From: Pseudomonas sp.
GTDB lineage: Bacteria > Pseudomonadota > Gammaproteobacteria > Pseudomonadales > Pseudomonadaceae
Direction of reading: 5' to 3'
DNA length: 64,000 nucleotides
Assembly: GCF_028293835.1 (NCBI RefSeq)
Contig: NZ_JAQGNX010000037.1
Span: 1-64,000, forward strand
Shown: positions 48,610 through 58,039 of the stretch, piece by piece
Numbering within the stretch: position 1 is the stretch's first letter
How the letters are laid out: the number at the start of each line of letters is the position of its first letter
Notes under the pieces: model-generated
Seen by the model: the letters and a program-made list of their open reading frames with translations, nothing else
Database searches by the model: none
Told to the model about the DNA's origin: nothing
Program-made: the position numbers and the translations under genes

Positions 48610-49935
48610 TCAGGCAATCGTATCCAGATCGCGCTCTCGTGTTTCTTTCAGGCACAGCACCGCGATCAAACTAAGCGCCGCCGCAGCCGACACATACCCG
48701 CCCACCCAGCTCAAACCACCCATGGCCACCAGCTTTTGGGCGAAGAACGGTGCCACCGATGCACCGACAATGCCGCCCAGGTTATATGCCGCCGAAGCGC
48801 CGGTATAACGCACGCGGGTCGGAAACAGCTCCGGCAGCATCGCGCCCATGGGTGCAAAGGTCACGCCCATCAAAAACAGCTCGATGCATAGGAACAGCGC
48901 GACGCCGCCGGTGGTGCCGTGGGTCAACAGGGGTTCCATGGTGAATCCAGACAGGATCGCCAGCACGCCGCCAATGATCAGCACCGGTTTGCGCCCGAAA
49001 CGATCACTGGCCCACGCTGACAAAGGCGTTGCTGCGGCCATGAACAACACCGCGAAGCACAACAACCCCAGAAACGTCTCACGGCTGTAACCGAGAGAGG
49101 CTACGCCGTAGCTCAGGGAAAACACCGTCGAGATGTAAAACAGCGCATAACACACCACCATCGACGCCGCGCCCAGCAGCATCGGCTGCCAGTATTGGCT
49201 GAACAGCTCGACGATGGGCATTCTCACCCGCTCATGACGTGCGATGGCGTTGGCGAAGATCGGCGTTTCTTCCAGCTTCAGTCGCACATACAGGCCCACC
49301 ATCACCAGCAATGCGCTGAGCAGAAACGGAATGCGCCAGCCCCATGAGCGAAACTGTTCGTCGGACAAGGTCAACGCCAGCGTCAGAAACAGTCCGTTTG
49401 CCACCAGGAAGCCAATCGACGGGCCCAGCTGTGGAAACATACCGAACCAGGCGCGCTTGCCCTTAGGCGCGTTCTCTGTCGCGAGCAATGCCGCGCCGCC
49501 CCATTCACCGCCTAATCCCAGGCCCTGGCCGAAACGCAGCACGCACAATAGGGTGGGGGCCCAGAAACCGATCGTCCCGTAGCCGGGCAATACGCCGATG
49601 AGCGTAGTGCAGATACCCATTAATAAAAGCGAAGCGACCAGTGTTGATTTGCGCCCGATGCGGTCGCCGAAATGGCCGAACAGCGCCGAACCCAGAGGCC
49701 GCGCCAGGAAAGCGATACCGAAAGTCAGGAACGCCGAGAGCATTTGTGCTGAGCCGGAGGTCTGCGGGAAAAATACCGGACCGATCACCAGCGCCGCGGC
49801 CGTGGCGTAGACGTAGAAATCATAGAACTCGATGGCGGTGCCAATGAAACTGGCCACCGCGATGCGCCCGGCAGAGTTGGCCGGTTTTGCAACGCTGGCG
49901 CTGCTGTGGTCGTTAAACGTCGTAGAACTGGTCAT
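48610..49935 (-). CDS. MFS transporter, metabolite:H+ symporter (MHS) family
   Basis: 441-aa, 12-helix permease. Family motifs: ASFIGTAIEFYDFYVYATAAAL in helix 1, FGHFGDRIGRKSTLV after helix 2 and GLGLGGEWGGAALLATENAP in helix 4. These are typical of ShiA/ProP/KgtP-type symporters for organic acids or betaines. No catabolic gene is adjacent, so the substrate is unknown. It is convergent with purT. Confidence 0.9.
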   Translation of the reverse strand: MTSSTTFNDHSSASVAKPANSAGRIAVASFIGTAIEFYDFYVYATAAALVIGPVFFPQTSGSAQMLSAFLTFGIAFLARPLGSALFGHFGDRIGRKSTLVASLLLMGICTTLIGVLPGYGTIGFWAPTLLCVLRFGQGLGLGGEWGGAALLATENAPKGKRAWFGMFPQLGPSIGFLVANGLFLTLALTLSDEQFRSWGWRIPFLLSALLVMVGLYVRLKLEETPIFANAIARHERVRMPIVELFSQYWQPMLLGAASMVVCYALFYISTVFSLSYGVASLGYSRETFLGLLCFAVLFMAAATPLSAWASDRFGRKPVLIIGGVLAILSGFTMEPLLTHGTTGGVALFLCIELFLMGVTFAPMGAMLPELFPTRVRYTGASAAYNLGGIVGASVAPFFAQKLVAMGGLSWVGGYVSAAAALSLIAVLCLKETRERDLDTIA

Positions 49936-50023
49936 GCAGGTGTCCCCGATGGATTTTTATTGTTGTAGAAGCGACGTGCTATGCGACATTTTAATACAGC
50001 GCCAGGGGGCTGGCAGCCAGGCG

Positions 50024-51271
50024 TCAGATGACCGCATGGGTCAGGCTGTTGTGCCACATCATTACCCGGGTGACGCGATTGTCTTCTGTTTCAAGGATTT
50101 CCAGGCGGTACGGCCCGATCTTCAAGCAGACCGAACTGTCCGGGATGGTTTCCAGCGCCTCGGTGACCAGGCCGTTGAGGGTCTTGGGGCCGTCCGAAGG
50201 CAAATGCCAGCCCAGAATCTTGTTCAGCTCGCGGATCGACGCTGCGCCTTCGATGACCAGTCGGCCGTCGGCTTGGGGGTGAATATGCGGGTTGTCCAGG
50301 TCTTGCTCGCTCTCGAATTCACCGACGATTTCTTCGAGGATGTCTTCCAGGCTGACGATGCCCTGTACTTCGCCGTATTCGTCCACCACCACGCCCAGGC
50401 GACGCTGTTGCTTGTGGAAGTTCAGCAACTGCAATTGCAGCGGGGTGCTTTCCGGTACGAAATAGGGTTCGTAACAGGCGGCCTTCAAGTGTTCTTTGGT
50501 CAGCTCGGCACGGGGCAACAAATGGCTGATCTGGCGGGTGTTAAGCACGCCTTCAACCTGATTGATGTCGTTGTGGTACACCGGCAGACGGGTGTGACGA
50601 GAGATGATCAACTGCTCGATGATGTGTTCGATGCTGTCGTCCAGATTGATTCCGTCAACTTCGCTGCGCGGCACTAGGATGTCGTTCACGGTAATGCTGT
50701 CTAGCGCATGAATACCCGATATTACGTGGTGACGGGTTCCGCGTTCCTGTGCACCGTCGTGCAGCATGACCGCCAACGGCACTTCATCGTCATCGAACTG
50801 CCGCACGGCCGGCTTGTGGTTGACGCCGAACGGTTGAAGCAGCGCATCAGCCACGGTGGAAAACAACCATGCCAGCGGATAAACCAGCTTCATTGGCAGG
50901 CGCAACAGACTGTTACCCAGCATCACGATGGCGTCCGGGTAACGGGCGGCCAATGTGCGCGGTATGAGTTCGGCGAAGATCAGCAGCGCGCTACTGACGC
51001 CGATCCATGCCACTGTCGGGCCATTGAAGTACCAGAAATCCAGTGCCAACAAGGTGCTGATAATCGTGATCAACACCTTGATCAACGTATTGCTCAGGGT
51101 GAGGCTGGCAGGTTTGAACGCTAATTTGGGCTTGGCGGAGTCGGAGCGGCGTCCGTTGGAGCGCAGCGCCTTTAAATGCAGGTGGGCGGTTTCCACCGCC
51201 GTGAGCAGGCCGGACCACAATAGTAGCAAGACCAATACGCCGAGCATCGGGCCGACGGGCAGGTTATCCAT
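50024..51271 (-). CDS. CNNM/CorB-like membrane protein with CBS pair
   Basis: Putative Mg2+/Co2+ efflux or sensing protein. A DUF21/CNNM transmembrane domain (about 1-180) is followed by two CBS domains (about 195-320, VNDILVPRSEVDGINLDDSI; GVVVDEYGEVQGIVSLEDIL) and a C-terminal CorC/HlyC domain (about 335-415). ATG 51271 is chosen over an in-frame TTG at 51277 (415 aa). E. coli has the same neighbourhood (corB/yfjD beside ypjD and ffh), supporting CorB equivalence. It lies 13 bases after ypjD. Confidence 0.9.
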   Translation of the reverse strand: MDNLPVGPMLGVLVLLLLWSGLLTAVETAHLHLKALRSNGRRSDSAKPKLAFKPASLTLSNTLIKVLITIISTLLALDFWYFNGPTVAWIGVSSALLIFAELIPRTLAARYPDAIVMLGNSLLRLPMKLVYPLAWLFSTVADALLQPFGVNHKPAVRQFDDDEVPLAVMLHDGAQERGTRHHVISGIHALDSITVNDILVPRSEVDGINLDDSIEHIIEQLIISRHTRLPVYHNDINQVEGVLNTRQISHLLPRAELTKEHLKAACYEPYFVPESTPLQLQLLNFHKQQRRLGVVVDEYGEVQGIVSLEDILEEIVGEFESEQDLDNPHIHPQADGRLVIEGAASIRELNKILGWHLPSDGPKTLNGLVTEALETIPDSSVCLKIGPYRLEILETEDNRVTRVMMWHNSLTHAVI

Positions 51272-51284
51272 GATCAAACGCCCG

Positions 51285-52097
51285 TCAGATGTGCAAAATG
51301 AATTCGCGTACCAGCTTGCTGCCGAAAAACGCCAGCATCAGCAGGCAGAAGCCGCCCAGGGTCCAACGGATCGCTTTGTGTCCGCGCCAGCCAAGACGGT
51401 TACGCCCCCACAGCAACACGCTGAACACCAGCCAGGCCAGGCAAGCCAGTAACGTTTTGTGCACCAGGTGCTGGGCAAACAGGTTTTCGACGAACAGCCA
51501 ACCCGAAATCAGGGACAGCGAAAGCAGGATCCAGCCCGCCCACAAGAAGCCGAACAACAGGCTTTCCATGGTTTGCAGCGGTGGGAAATTCTTGATCAGT
51601 CCGGACGGATGCTTGTGTTTGAGGCGGTGATCCTGCACCAGCAACAGCAACGCCTGGAACACCGCGATGGTGAACATCCCGTACGCCATAATTGACAACA
51701 GAATGTGGCTCAGAATGCCCGGCTGTTCTTCAATCAGCTGGACCGTGCCGCTGGGCGCGAATTGGGCGAGCAGCACGGTTAAAAAACCCAGGGGAAACAC
51801 CAGGACTAACAGGTTCTCTACCGGAATGCGCGCGCAGGCGATCATGGTCACCACGATGATTGCCACGGCGATCATGCTGGCGGCGCTGAAAAAATCCAGG
51901 CCCAAGCCAATCGGTCGGATCAATTGGGAGTAAAGACCGGTGGCGTGTGCGATCACCGCCAGGGTGCCGAGCAGGCACAATAGGCGTTTGTCAGCCTTGG
52001 CGCCTTGCTTCAGGCGGAGCGCTTGATAGAGGGTCGCAGCGGCATATAGACAGGCGGCGGCGAGGCTGGGTAGCAAACTGGGTGACAAGGTGAGCAT
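51285..52097 (-). CDS. ypjD: YpjD-like inner-membrane protein (cytochrome c assembly/CcsA fold)
   Basis: 270-aa polytopic protein with about eight membrane helices and the CcsA/CcmC-like sequence LSIMAYGMFTIAVFQALLLL. It belongs to the CcsA superfamily but is the YpjD branch, which in E. coli is linked to CorB function rather than cytochrome c maturation. ATG 52097 with AGGA 8 bases upstream is preferred; the upstream 40 codons lack family sequence. It is divergent from ffh. Confidence 0.88.
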   Translation of the reverse strand: MLTLSPSLLPSLAAACLYAAATLYQALRLKQGAKADKRLLCLLGTLAVIAHATGLYSQLIRPIGLGLDFFSAASMIAVAIIVVTMIACARIPVENLLVLVFPLGFLTVLLAQFAPSGTVQLIEEQPGILSHILLSIMAYGMFTIAVFQALLLLVQDHRLKHKHPSGLIKNFPPLQTMESLLFGFLWAGWILLSLSLISGWLFVENLFAQHLVHKTLLACLAWLVFSVLLWGRNRLGWRGHKAIRWTLGGFCLLMLAFFGSKLVREFILHI

Positions 52098-52341
52098 AAA
52101 TCCTGGTAGGCAAGCCCGAAAGGCGCTGAGTTTCGCATACAACCGACATTTGACGAAAGACCACAGAAGCAGACTCGATGGTGTCCGTACAGCAGACTCT
52201 TCGCTATAATCTGCCACCTGCTTAAGTCGCAGGCTCGTCGAAGGCTATTTTCAGCAGCAGTTTTAACCGCTGTTCAGAGCAGGGCGCCGCGAGCCAGGCC
52301 GCACCAACCGTGGGTTCACCAGGAACCTGAAAGGATCGCGC

Positions 52342-53718
52342 ATGTTTGAAAATCTTACCGAACGTCTTTCACAGACCCTGCGCCATGTCACTGGCAAGGC
52401 CAAGCTGAACGAAGACAACATCAAGGACACGCTGCGCGAAGTGCGGATGGCGCTGCTCGAAGCCGACGTCGCCTTGCCGGTGGTCAAAGACTTCGTCAAC
52501 AAGGTCAGGGACCGTGCTGTCGGCACCGAGGTGTCGCGTAGCCTGACGCCGGGCCAGGCGTTCGTGAAGATTGTTCAGGCCGAACTCGAATCGTTGATGG
52601 GCGCGGCCAACGAAGATCTGGTACTCAATGTCACGCCGCCTGCCGTCGTGCTGATGGCCGGTTTGCAGGGTGCGGGTAAAACCACCACCGCTGGCAAACT
52701 TGCGCGCTTCTTGAAAGAGCGCAGAAAGAAAAGCGTCATGGTGGTCTCGGTGGACGTTTACCGTCCTGCGGCTATCAAGCAACTTGAAACACTGGCCAAC
52801 GAAATTGGCGTGACGTTCTTCCCGTCCGACATTAGCCAGAAGCCAGTCGATATCGCACTGGCCGCTATTAAAGAAGCCACGCTTAAGTTCATCGACGTGG
52901 TGATTGTCGATACCGCCGGCCGCTTGCACATCGATGTCGAGATGATGGGCGAGATCCAGGCGCTGCATGCTGCGGTGAAACCTGCCGAAACGCTGTTCGT
53001 GGTTGACGCCATGACCGGTCAGGATGCGGCCAACACTGCCAAGGCGTTTGGCGATGCGTTGCCGCTGACAGGTGTGATCCTGACCAAAGTCGACGGCGAT
53101 GCTCGGGGCGGCGCTGCACTGTCGGTGCGTGCAATCACCGGCAAGCCGATCAAATTCATCGGTATGGGTGAGAAGAGCGACGCGCTCGAACCGTTCCACC
53201 CGGACCGTATCGCTTCGCGCATCCTCGGCATGGGCGACGTGCTCAGCCTGATCGAACAAGCCGAACAGGGCCTCGACAAAGAAAAAGCCGACAAGCTCGC
53301 GCAAAAACTGAAAAAAGGTAAGGGCTTCGACCTCGAAGACTTCCGTGATCAGTTGCAGCAAATGAAAAACATGGGCGGCCTCGGCGGTCTCATGGATAAA
53401 TTGCCCAGCATCGGCGGTATGAATCTGGCTCAGATGGGCAACGCCCAGGGCGCGGCCGAAAAGCAGTTCAAGCAGATGGAAGCCATCATCAACTCGATGA
53501 CGCCGGCCGAACGCCGTGACCCGGACCTGATCAGTGGCTCGCGCAAGCGCCGAATCTCCCTGGGTTCAGGCACTCAAGTGCAGGACATCGGGCGTTTGAT
53601 CAAGCAGCACAAACAAATGCAGAAAATGATGAAGAAGTTTTCTGCCAAAGGCGGCATGCAAAAAATGATGCGTGGCATGGGCGGCATGATGCCGGGTCGC
53701 GGCGCACCGAAAATGTAA
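52342..53718 (+). CDS. ffh: Signal recognition particle protein Ffh
   Basis: SRP54 GTPase (458 aa) that delivers nascent membrane proteins to FtsY. An N domain is followed by a G domain (P-loop GLQGAGKTTTAGKLA near 107, DTAGRLH, TKVDGDARGG) and a methionine-rich M domain that binds 4.5S RNA (MQKMMKKFSAKGGMQKMMRG). A TATAAT at 52205-52210 may be its -10 element but lacks a convincing -35. AAAGGA lies upstream of ATG 52342. Confidence 0.98.
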   Translation: MFENLTERLSQTLRHVTGKAKLNEDNIKDTLREVRMALLEADVALPVVKDFVNKVRDRAVGTEVSRSLTPGQAFVKIVQAELESLMGAANEDLVLNVTPPAVVLMAGLQGAGKTTTAGKLARFLKERRKKSVMVVSVDVYRPAAIKQLETLANEIGVTFFPSDISQKPVDIALAAIKEATLKFIDVVIVDTAGRLHIDVEMMGEIQALHAAVKPAETLFVVDAMTGQDAANTAKAFGDALPLTGVILTKVDGDARGGAALSVRAITGKPIKFIGMGEKSDALEPFHPDRIASRILGMGDVLSLIEQAEQGLDKEKADKLAQKLKKGKGFDLEDFRDQLQQMKNMGGLGGLMDKLPSIGGMNLAQMGNAQGAAEKQFKQMEAIINSMTPAERRDPDLISGSRKRRISLGSGTQVQDIGRLIKQHKQMQKMMKKFSAKGGMQKMMRGMGGMMPGRGAPKM

Positions 53719-53736
53719 TTGCAGCCCCCCTCACAT

Positions 53737-53773
53737 GGAGGTTCGCCTCCAGTAATCCCGCTTTTGGCGGGAT
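53737..53773 (+). other. Two adjacent stem-loops after ffh
   Basis: GGAGG-TTCG-CCTCC (53737-53750) has a stable UUCG tetraloop. It is followed at once by AATCCCGC / GCGGGATT (53754-53773). Neither has a T-tract, so they are more likely 3'-end or processing structures than classical terminators. Confidence 0.5.
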
Positions 53774-53845
53774 TGAAATGCCGCTGTTTACGGCGGCTCC
53801 ATGGCAGATCTCGATGGCATGCCGGTAGGCGCCTGAAAAAGACAT

Positions 53846-53873
53846 TTGCAAAAGTGCGGATATTCCTTAGAAT
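53846..53873 (+). promoter_or_regulatory. rpsP operon promoter
   Basis: TTGCAA (53846-53851) and TAGAAT (53868-53873) are 16 bases apart. The resulting leader contains two small hairpins, GGGCA/TGCCC (53886-53899) and GTGCA/TGCAC (53903-53924), before the rpsP ribosome site AGGAA. Confidence 0.65.
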
Positions 53874-53946
53874 ATGCGGCCTTTCGGGCACCTATGCCCG
53901 TTGTGCATCTTAGATTTGCTGCACCGACTACAGGAACGATGCTTAT

Positions 53947-54198
53947 ATGCTTACCATCCGTCTTGCCCTTGGCGGCTCCAAAAAGCGCCCGTTTTACCAT
54001 TTGACCGTGACCGACAGCCGCAACCCGCGCGACGGTTCACACAAGGAACAAGTTGGTTTCTTCAACCCGGTTGCTCGTGGTCAAGAAATCCGTCTGTCCG
54101 TGAACAACGAACGCGTTGCCTACTGGCTGAGCGTTGGTGCACAACCTTCTGAGCGTGTTGCTCAGTTGTTGAAGGACAATGCTAAGGCAGCGGCCTGA
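53947..54198 (+). CDS. rpsP: 30S ribosomal protein S16
   Basis: 83-aa ribosomal protein of the 30S body: [20 protein letters not shown] and DSRNPRDG are diagnostic. It is the first gene of the classical rpsP-rimM-trmD-rplS operon, which joins two ribosomal proteins to two RNA maturation factors. AGGAA lies about 10 bases upstream of ATG 53947. Confidence 0.98.
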   Translation: MLTIRLALGGSKKRPFYHLTVTDSRNPRDGSHKEQVGFFNPVARGQEIRLSVNNERVAYWLSVGAQPSERVAQLLKDNAKAAA

Positions 54199-54203
54199 GC
54201 AAT

Positions 54204-54740
54204 ATGAACGCGACGCCAACCATTGCTGATGATTTGATCGTTATTGGCAAGATCTACTCGATTCACGGCGTTCGCGGCGAAGTGAAGGTTTTTTCCTTTA
54301 CTGATCCAATTGGTAACCTGCTGGATTACAAAACCCTCACGCTTCGGCGCGACGGTGAAGTACGACAGGTAGAGCTGGTCAGTGGACGCTTGCAAAACAA
54401 GTTCCTGGTCGCAAAGATCAAAGGTCTCGATGACCGTGAAGAAGCTCGTCTTCTGGCCGGTTTTGAAATCTGCGTTCCGCGTAACCTGTTCCCTGATCTG
54501 ACCGACGGCGAGTACTACTGGTACCAGCTTGAAGGTCTCCAGGTCATCGACCAACTCGGGCAATTGCTCGGGAAAATTGATCACCTGCTGGAAACCGGCT
54601 CGAACGATGTAATGGTGGTCAAGCCTTGTGCAGGTAGCCTGGATGATCGCGAACGCTTGTTGCCCTATACAGAGCAGTGTGTGTTGGCAGTTGACCTTGG
54701 TGCCGGCGAGATGAAGGTGGAATGGGATGCGGACTTCTAA
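54204..54740 (+). CDS. rimM: 16S rRNA processing protein RimM
   Basis: 30S maturation factor that binds S19 and the 3' head domain of 16S rRNA. An N-terminal beta-barrel ([19 protein letters not shown]) is followed by a C-terminal PRC barrel ([16 protein letters not shown]). It has 178 aa, and ATG 54204 is 5 bases after rpsP. Its end is just before or overlaps the trmD start. Confidence 0.97.
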   Translation: MNATPTIADDLIVIGKIYSIHGVRGEVKVFSFTDPIGNLLDYKTLTLRRDGEVRQVELVSGRLQNKFLVAKIKGLDDREEARLLAGFEICVPRNLFPDLTDGEYYWYQLEGLQVIDQLGQLLGKIDHLLETGSNDVMVVKPCAGSLDDRERLLPYTEQCVLAVDLGAGEMKVEWDADF

Positions 54741-54745
54741 GCGAC

Positions 54746-55498
54746 ATGGCTAGCCTACGCGTAGAAGTGATCAGTCTGTTCCCTGAGATGTTTTCCGCTA
54801 TCAGCGACTACGGCATTACCAGCCGTGCGGTGAAACAAGGGCTGCTACAGCTGACTTGTTGGAATCCGCGGGACTACACCACTGATCGTCACCACACTGT
54901 TGATGATCGCCCTTTTGGCGGTGGTCCGGGCATGGTGATGAAGATCAAGCCTCTGGAAGATGCTCTGGTTCAGGCCAGGCAGGCAGCAGGGGAAGCGGCG
55001 AAGGTTATTTACCTGTCGCCACAAGGCCGCCAACTGAATCAGTCGGCGGTACGCGAACTGGCGCAAGGGGAGGCTTTTATCCTCATCGCAGGTCGTTATG
55101 AAGGCATTGACGAGCGTTTCATTGAAGCTCATGTCGATGAAGAGTGGTCGATTGGTGACTATGTACTTTCCGGTGGCGAGCTGCCGGCGATGGTCCTGAT
55201 AGATGCGGTTACACGGCTGCTGCCTGGAGCTTTAGGGCATGCGGACTCTGCGGAGGAAGATTCCTTCACGGATGGTCTGCTGGATTGCCCGCACTACACC
55301 CGTCCGGAGGTGTATGCGGATCAGCGTGTTCCCGACGTGTTGCTAAGTGGCAACCACGCACATATCCGGCGTTGGCGTTTACAGCAGTCCCTTGGGCGGA
55401 CCTATGAACGACGACCCGATCTTCTGGAAAGCCGCTCGCTTTCTGGAGAAGAGAAAAAGCTGCTGGCGGAATATATCCGCGAGCGGGACGATAGTTAA
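54746..55498 (+). CDS. trmD: tRNA (guanine-37-N1)-methyltransferase
   Basis: SPOUT-class methyltransferase making m1G37 in tRNAs, which prevents +1 frameshifting. The trefoil-knot SAM site is [12 protein letters not shown] / [13 protein letters not shown] / [14 protein letters not shown]; the N-terminal part has [16 protein letters not shown] favour ATG 54746 (250 aa, beginning [16 protein letters not shown]). An ATG at 54722 overlapping rimM has a reasonable purine-rich site and cannot be excluded. Confidence 0.96.
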   Translation: MASLRVEVISLFPEMFSAISDYGITSRAVKQGLLQLTCWNPRDYTTDRHHTVDDRPFGGGPGMVMKIKPLEDALVQARQAAGEAAKVIYLSPQGRQLNQSAVRELAQGEAFILIAGRYEGIDERFIEAHVDEEWSIGDYVLSGGELPAMVLIDAVTRLLPGALGHADSAEEDSFTDGLLDCPHYTRPEVYADQRVPDVLLSGNHAHIRRWRLQQSLGRTYERRPDLLESRSLSGEEKKLLAEYIRERDDS

Positions 55499-55541
55499 CG
55501 TATCGATGGTAGATCCTGATGATCTGCCTTAGGAGCACAGC

Positions 55542-55892
55542 ATGACTAACAAAATCATTCTGCAACTCGAAGCTGAGCAGATGACTAAAGAGATCCCTCC
55601 CTTTGCCCCGGGCGACACTGTTGTCGTTCAGGTGAAAGTGAAGGAAGGCGACCGTTCGCGTCTGCAAGCGTTCGAAGGCGTAGTAATTGCCAAGCGTAAC
55701 CGTGGTGTGAACAGTGCTTTCACTGTTCGTAAAATCTCCAACGGTGTTGGCGTTGAGCGTACTTTCCAGACCTACAGCCCGCAAATCGACAGCATGGCAG
55801 TGAAACGTCGCGGTGACGTTCGCAAAGCCAAACTGTACTACCTGCGTGACCTGTCCGGTAAAGCAGCTCGCATCAAAGAAAAACTGTCCTGA
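55542..55892 (+). CDS. rplS: 50S ribosomal protein L19
   Basis: 116-aa protein at the 30S-50S interface: [35 protein letters not shown] and the C-terminal [20 protein letters not shown] are diagnostic. It is the last gene of the rpsP operon, and a strong terminator follows. AGGAG lies about 8 bases before ATG 55542. Confidence 0.98.
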   Translation: MTNKIILQLEAEQMTKEIPPFAPGDTVVVQVKVKEGDRSRLQAFEGVVIAKRNRGVNSAFTVRKISNGVGVERTFQTYSPQIDSMAVKRRGDVRKAKLYYLRDLSGKAARIKEKLS

Positions 55893-55912
55893 TTTCAGTT
55901 TTTCACGGTGTA

Positions 55913-55940
55913 AAAAAAGCAGCCTAAGGGCTGCTTTTTT
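55913..55940 (+). terminator. Terminator of the rpsP-rplS operon
   Basis: AAAAAAGCAGCC / GGCTGCTTTTTT stem with a TAAG loop, 20 bases after rplS; a canonical intrinsic terminator. Confidence 0.94.
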
Positions 55941-55973
55941 GTGCCTGGGATTTGGCCCGTGGGGCCTGCCTTC

Positions 55974-56043
55974 TGTGGGAGCCAACGTGTTGGCGAAGCG
56001 TCTTTCCTGACACACCGCTTCGCCAACACGTTGGCTCCTACAG
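55974..56043. repeat. Inverted REP pair
   Basis: TGTGGGAGCCAACGTGTTGGCGA and TCGCCAACACGTTGGCTCCTACAG are separated by about 23 bases containing CCTGACACACC. It lies between rplS and xerD. Confidence 0.9.
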
Positions 56044-56094
56044 AGGTTATGTGAAAAACTCCGTCCATTCTTTTTCGCAGAAGCTTTCAACCCT

Positions 56095-56991
56095 ATGCCC
56101 GCCATCGACCACCCTTTGATCGACCAGTTTCTAGACGCGCTATGGCTGGAAAAAGGCCTGTCGGACAACACCCGCGGTGCGTACCGCAGCGACTTGGCGT
56201 TGTTCAATGGCTGGCTTCAAGAGCAGGGCATTGAGCTGGACAAGGCTGGCCGCGAGCTGATTTTGGACCACTTGGCATGGCGTCTGGAAAAAGCGTACAA
56301 GCCGAGGTCGACAGCACGCTTTCTTTCCGGGGTTCGTGGCTTCTATCGGTATTTGTTGCGGGAAAAACTGATTCAAATTGATCCCACGTTGCAGGTGGAC
56401 ATGCCGCAGTTGGGCAGGCCGCTGCCCAAGTCGCTCTCCGAAGCGGATGTCGAGTCATTGTTGGCGGCGCCAGACTTGAGCGAAGCGATTGGCCAGCGTG
56501 ATCGCGCCATGCTTGAAGTGCTGTATGCCTGCGGCCTGCGGGTTACCGAGCTGATTAGCTTGACCCTAGAACAAGTCAATTTGCGTCAGGGTGTTTTGCG
56601 GGTCATGGGTAAAGGCAGCAAGGAACGCCTGGTACCCATGGGTGAAGAGGCGATTGTCTGGATTGAGCGTTACATGCGCGATGCCCGGGCTGAAATGCTC
56701 AACGGTCGCCCCAGTGATGTGCTGTTTCCCAGCCTGCGCGGTGAGCAAATGACCCGTCAGACGTTTTGGCACCGGATCAAGCATCACGCCATGGTTGCCG
56801 GCATCGGTAAATCGTTGTCGCCGCATACCCTGCGCCATGCCTTTGCCACTCATTTGCTGAACCATGGCGCTGACCTGCGCGTGGTGCAAATGTTATTGGG
56901 GCATAGCGATTTGTCGACCACGCAGATCTATACCCATGTCGCCCGTGCAAGGTTGCAGGAAATGCACGCCAAGCATCACCCACGGGGTTAA
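56095..56991 (+). CDS. xerD: Site-specific tyrosine recombinase XerD
   Basis: Resolves chromosome dimers at dif with XerC at the division septum. It has 298 aa. An N-terminal SAM-like core-binding domain (about 1-95) precedes the catalytic domain with the full set of residues: Arg149 (CGLRVTE), Lys173, His244 and Arg247 (HTLRHAFATH), His270 (LGHSDLSTT) and Tyr279 (QIYTH). The dsbC gene follows, as in many gammaproteobacteria, so this is the housekeeping recombinase, not an island integrase. Confidence 0.97.
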   Translation: MPAIDHPLIDQFLDALWLEKGLSDNTRGAYRSDLALFNGWLQEQGIELDKAGRELILDHLAWRLEKAYKPRSTARFLSGVRGFYRYLLREKLIQIDPTLQVDMPQLGRPLPKSLSEADVESLLAAPDLSEAIGQRDRAMLEVLYACGLRVTELISLTLEQVNLRQGVLRVMGKGSKERLVPMGEEAIVWIERYMRDARAEMLNGRPSDVLFPSLRGEQMTRQTFWHRIKHHAMVAGIGKSLSPHTLRHAFATHLLNHGADLRVVQMLLGHSDLSTTQIYTHVARARLQEMHAKHHPRG

Positions 56992-57157
56992 AAACCCAGT
57001 GATTTTCCGACCGGTCTTACATCAGTCGAAGTCGGCCTCTCAGCCCTAATGTGATAGGCTTTGTCGGTTCGCAATTTGGGCATTGTTAAAACGCCTCCGG
57101 TCCTCCATGACCACCGTTATTAGCATCCCCCATAGCCCATCGCCCAAGGAGTCCCCC

Positions 57158-57898
57158 GTGCGCGTGACCCAGATTTTTGCCGCTGCCGCCATCGTGTTGG
57201 CCAGCTCGCTGAGTATGTTTGCCCAAGCTGACGATGCCGCCGATAAAGCCATCCGCGAAACCTTGGGCACCTTGAAGCTCGACGTGCCGATCGAGAGCAT
57301 CGCGGTCAGCCCGTTGAACGACTTGTATGAAGTCAAACTGCAGGGCGGGCGCGTGCTGTATGCCAGTGCTGACGGCCAGTTCGTGGTGCAGGGTTATCTG
57401 TTTCAGATGAAGGATGGCAAGCCGGTCAACCTGACCGAAAAAACCGAGCGTCTGGCTATTTCAAAGACAATCAATGCCATTCCCATGGCTGAAATGGTTG
57501 TTTATCCGGCCATCGGTGAAACCAAATCGCATATCACTGTGTTCACTGACACCACCTGCCCGTACTGCCACAAATTGCATGCTGAAGTACCCGAGTTGAA
57601 TCGCCTGGGTATCGAAGTTCGTTATCTGGCGTTCCCACGTCAGGGCCTGAATTCTCCAGGTGATGAACAGCTGCAAGCGGTCTGGTGTTCCACAGACAAG
57701 AAAAGCGCCATGGACCGAATGGTCGCTGGCAAAAATATCGATGCGCCAAAATGCGCCAATCCTGTGACCAAGCAATACGCTATGGGCCAGTCCATTGGTG
57801 TGAATGGCACGCCAGCCATTGTTTTGGCTGACGGTCAGATCATTCCGGGTTATCAGCCAGCACCGCAAGTTGCCAAGCTGGCTTTGAGCGCCCAGTAA
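57158..57898 (+). CDS. dsbC: Periplasmic disulfide isomerase DsbC
   Basis: Rearranges wrong disulfides in the periplasm, kept reduced by DsbD. A GTG start at 57158 is chosen because AAGGAG lies 7 bases upstream and the product begins with a good signal peptide (RVTQIFAAAAIVLASSLSMFA); upstream ATGs in frame give no signal. An N-terminal dimer domain precedes the thioredoxin fold with active site CPYC (Cys134, Cys137). A second cysteine pair (VWCSTDK, KCANP) matches the structural disulfide. It has 246 aa. Confidence 0.95.
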   Translation: MRVTQIFAAAAIVLASSLSMFAQADDAADKAIRETLGTLKLDVPIESIAVSPLNDLYEVKLQGGRVLYASADGQFVVQGYLFQMKDGKPVNLTEKTERLAISKTINAIPMAEMVVYPAIGETKSHITVFTDTTCPYCHKLHAEVPELNRLGIEVRYLAFPRQGLNSPGDEQLQAVWCSTDKKSAMDRMVAGKNIDAPKCANPVTKQYAMGQSIGVNGTPAIVLADGQIIPGYQPAPQVAKLALSAQ

Positions 57899-57998
57899 TC
57901 CTGTTTCGCCAGGGTTAGGCTTTGACGATTATGGGCGCGCGGACCTGAACCGCCGCTTCACTAAATAGAGAGCTGCCTCATTGCAGGTGGCGTTTTTC

Positions 57999-58025
57999 AC
58001 GGCCGGCCTTTGCGTCGGCCGTTTT
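57999..58025 (+). terminator. Stem-loop between dsbC and hom
   Basis: ACGGCCG / CGGCCGT with a 10-base loop, followed by TTTTA, 15 bases before the hom start codon. It may end dsbC transcripts or act as an attenuator for hom. Confidence 0.55.
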
Positions 58026-58039
58026 ATGGGGAGTTCATA

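Noticed and set aside
56095..56991. Tyrosine recombinase as integrase of a mobile island
   Set aside because: It matches XerD in length and motifs and lies beside dsbC in the conserved housekeeping order; no attachment repeats are seen.
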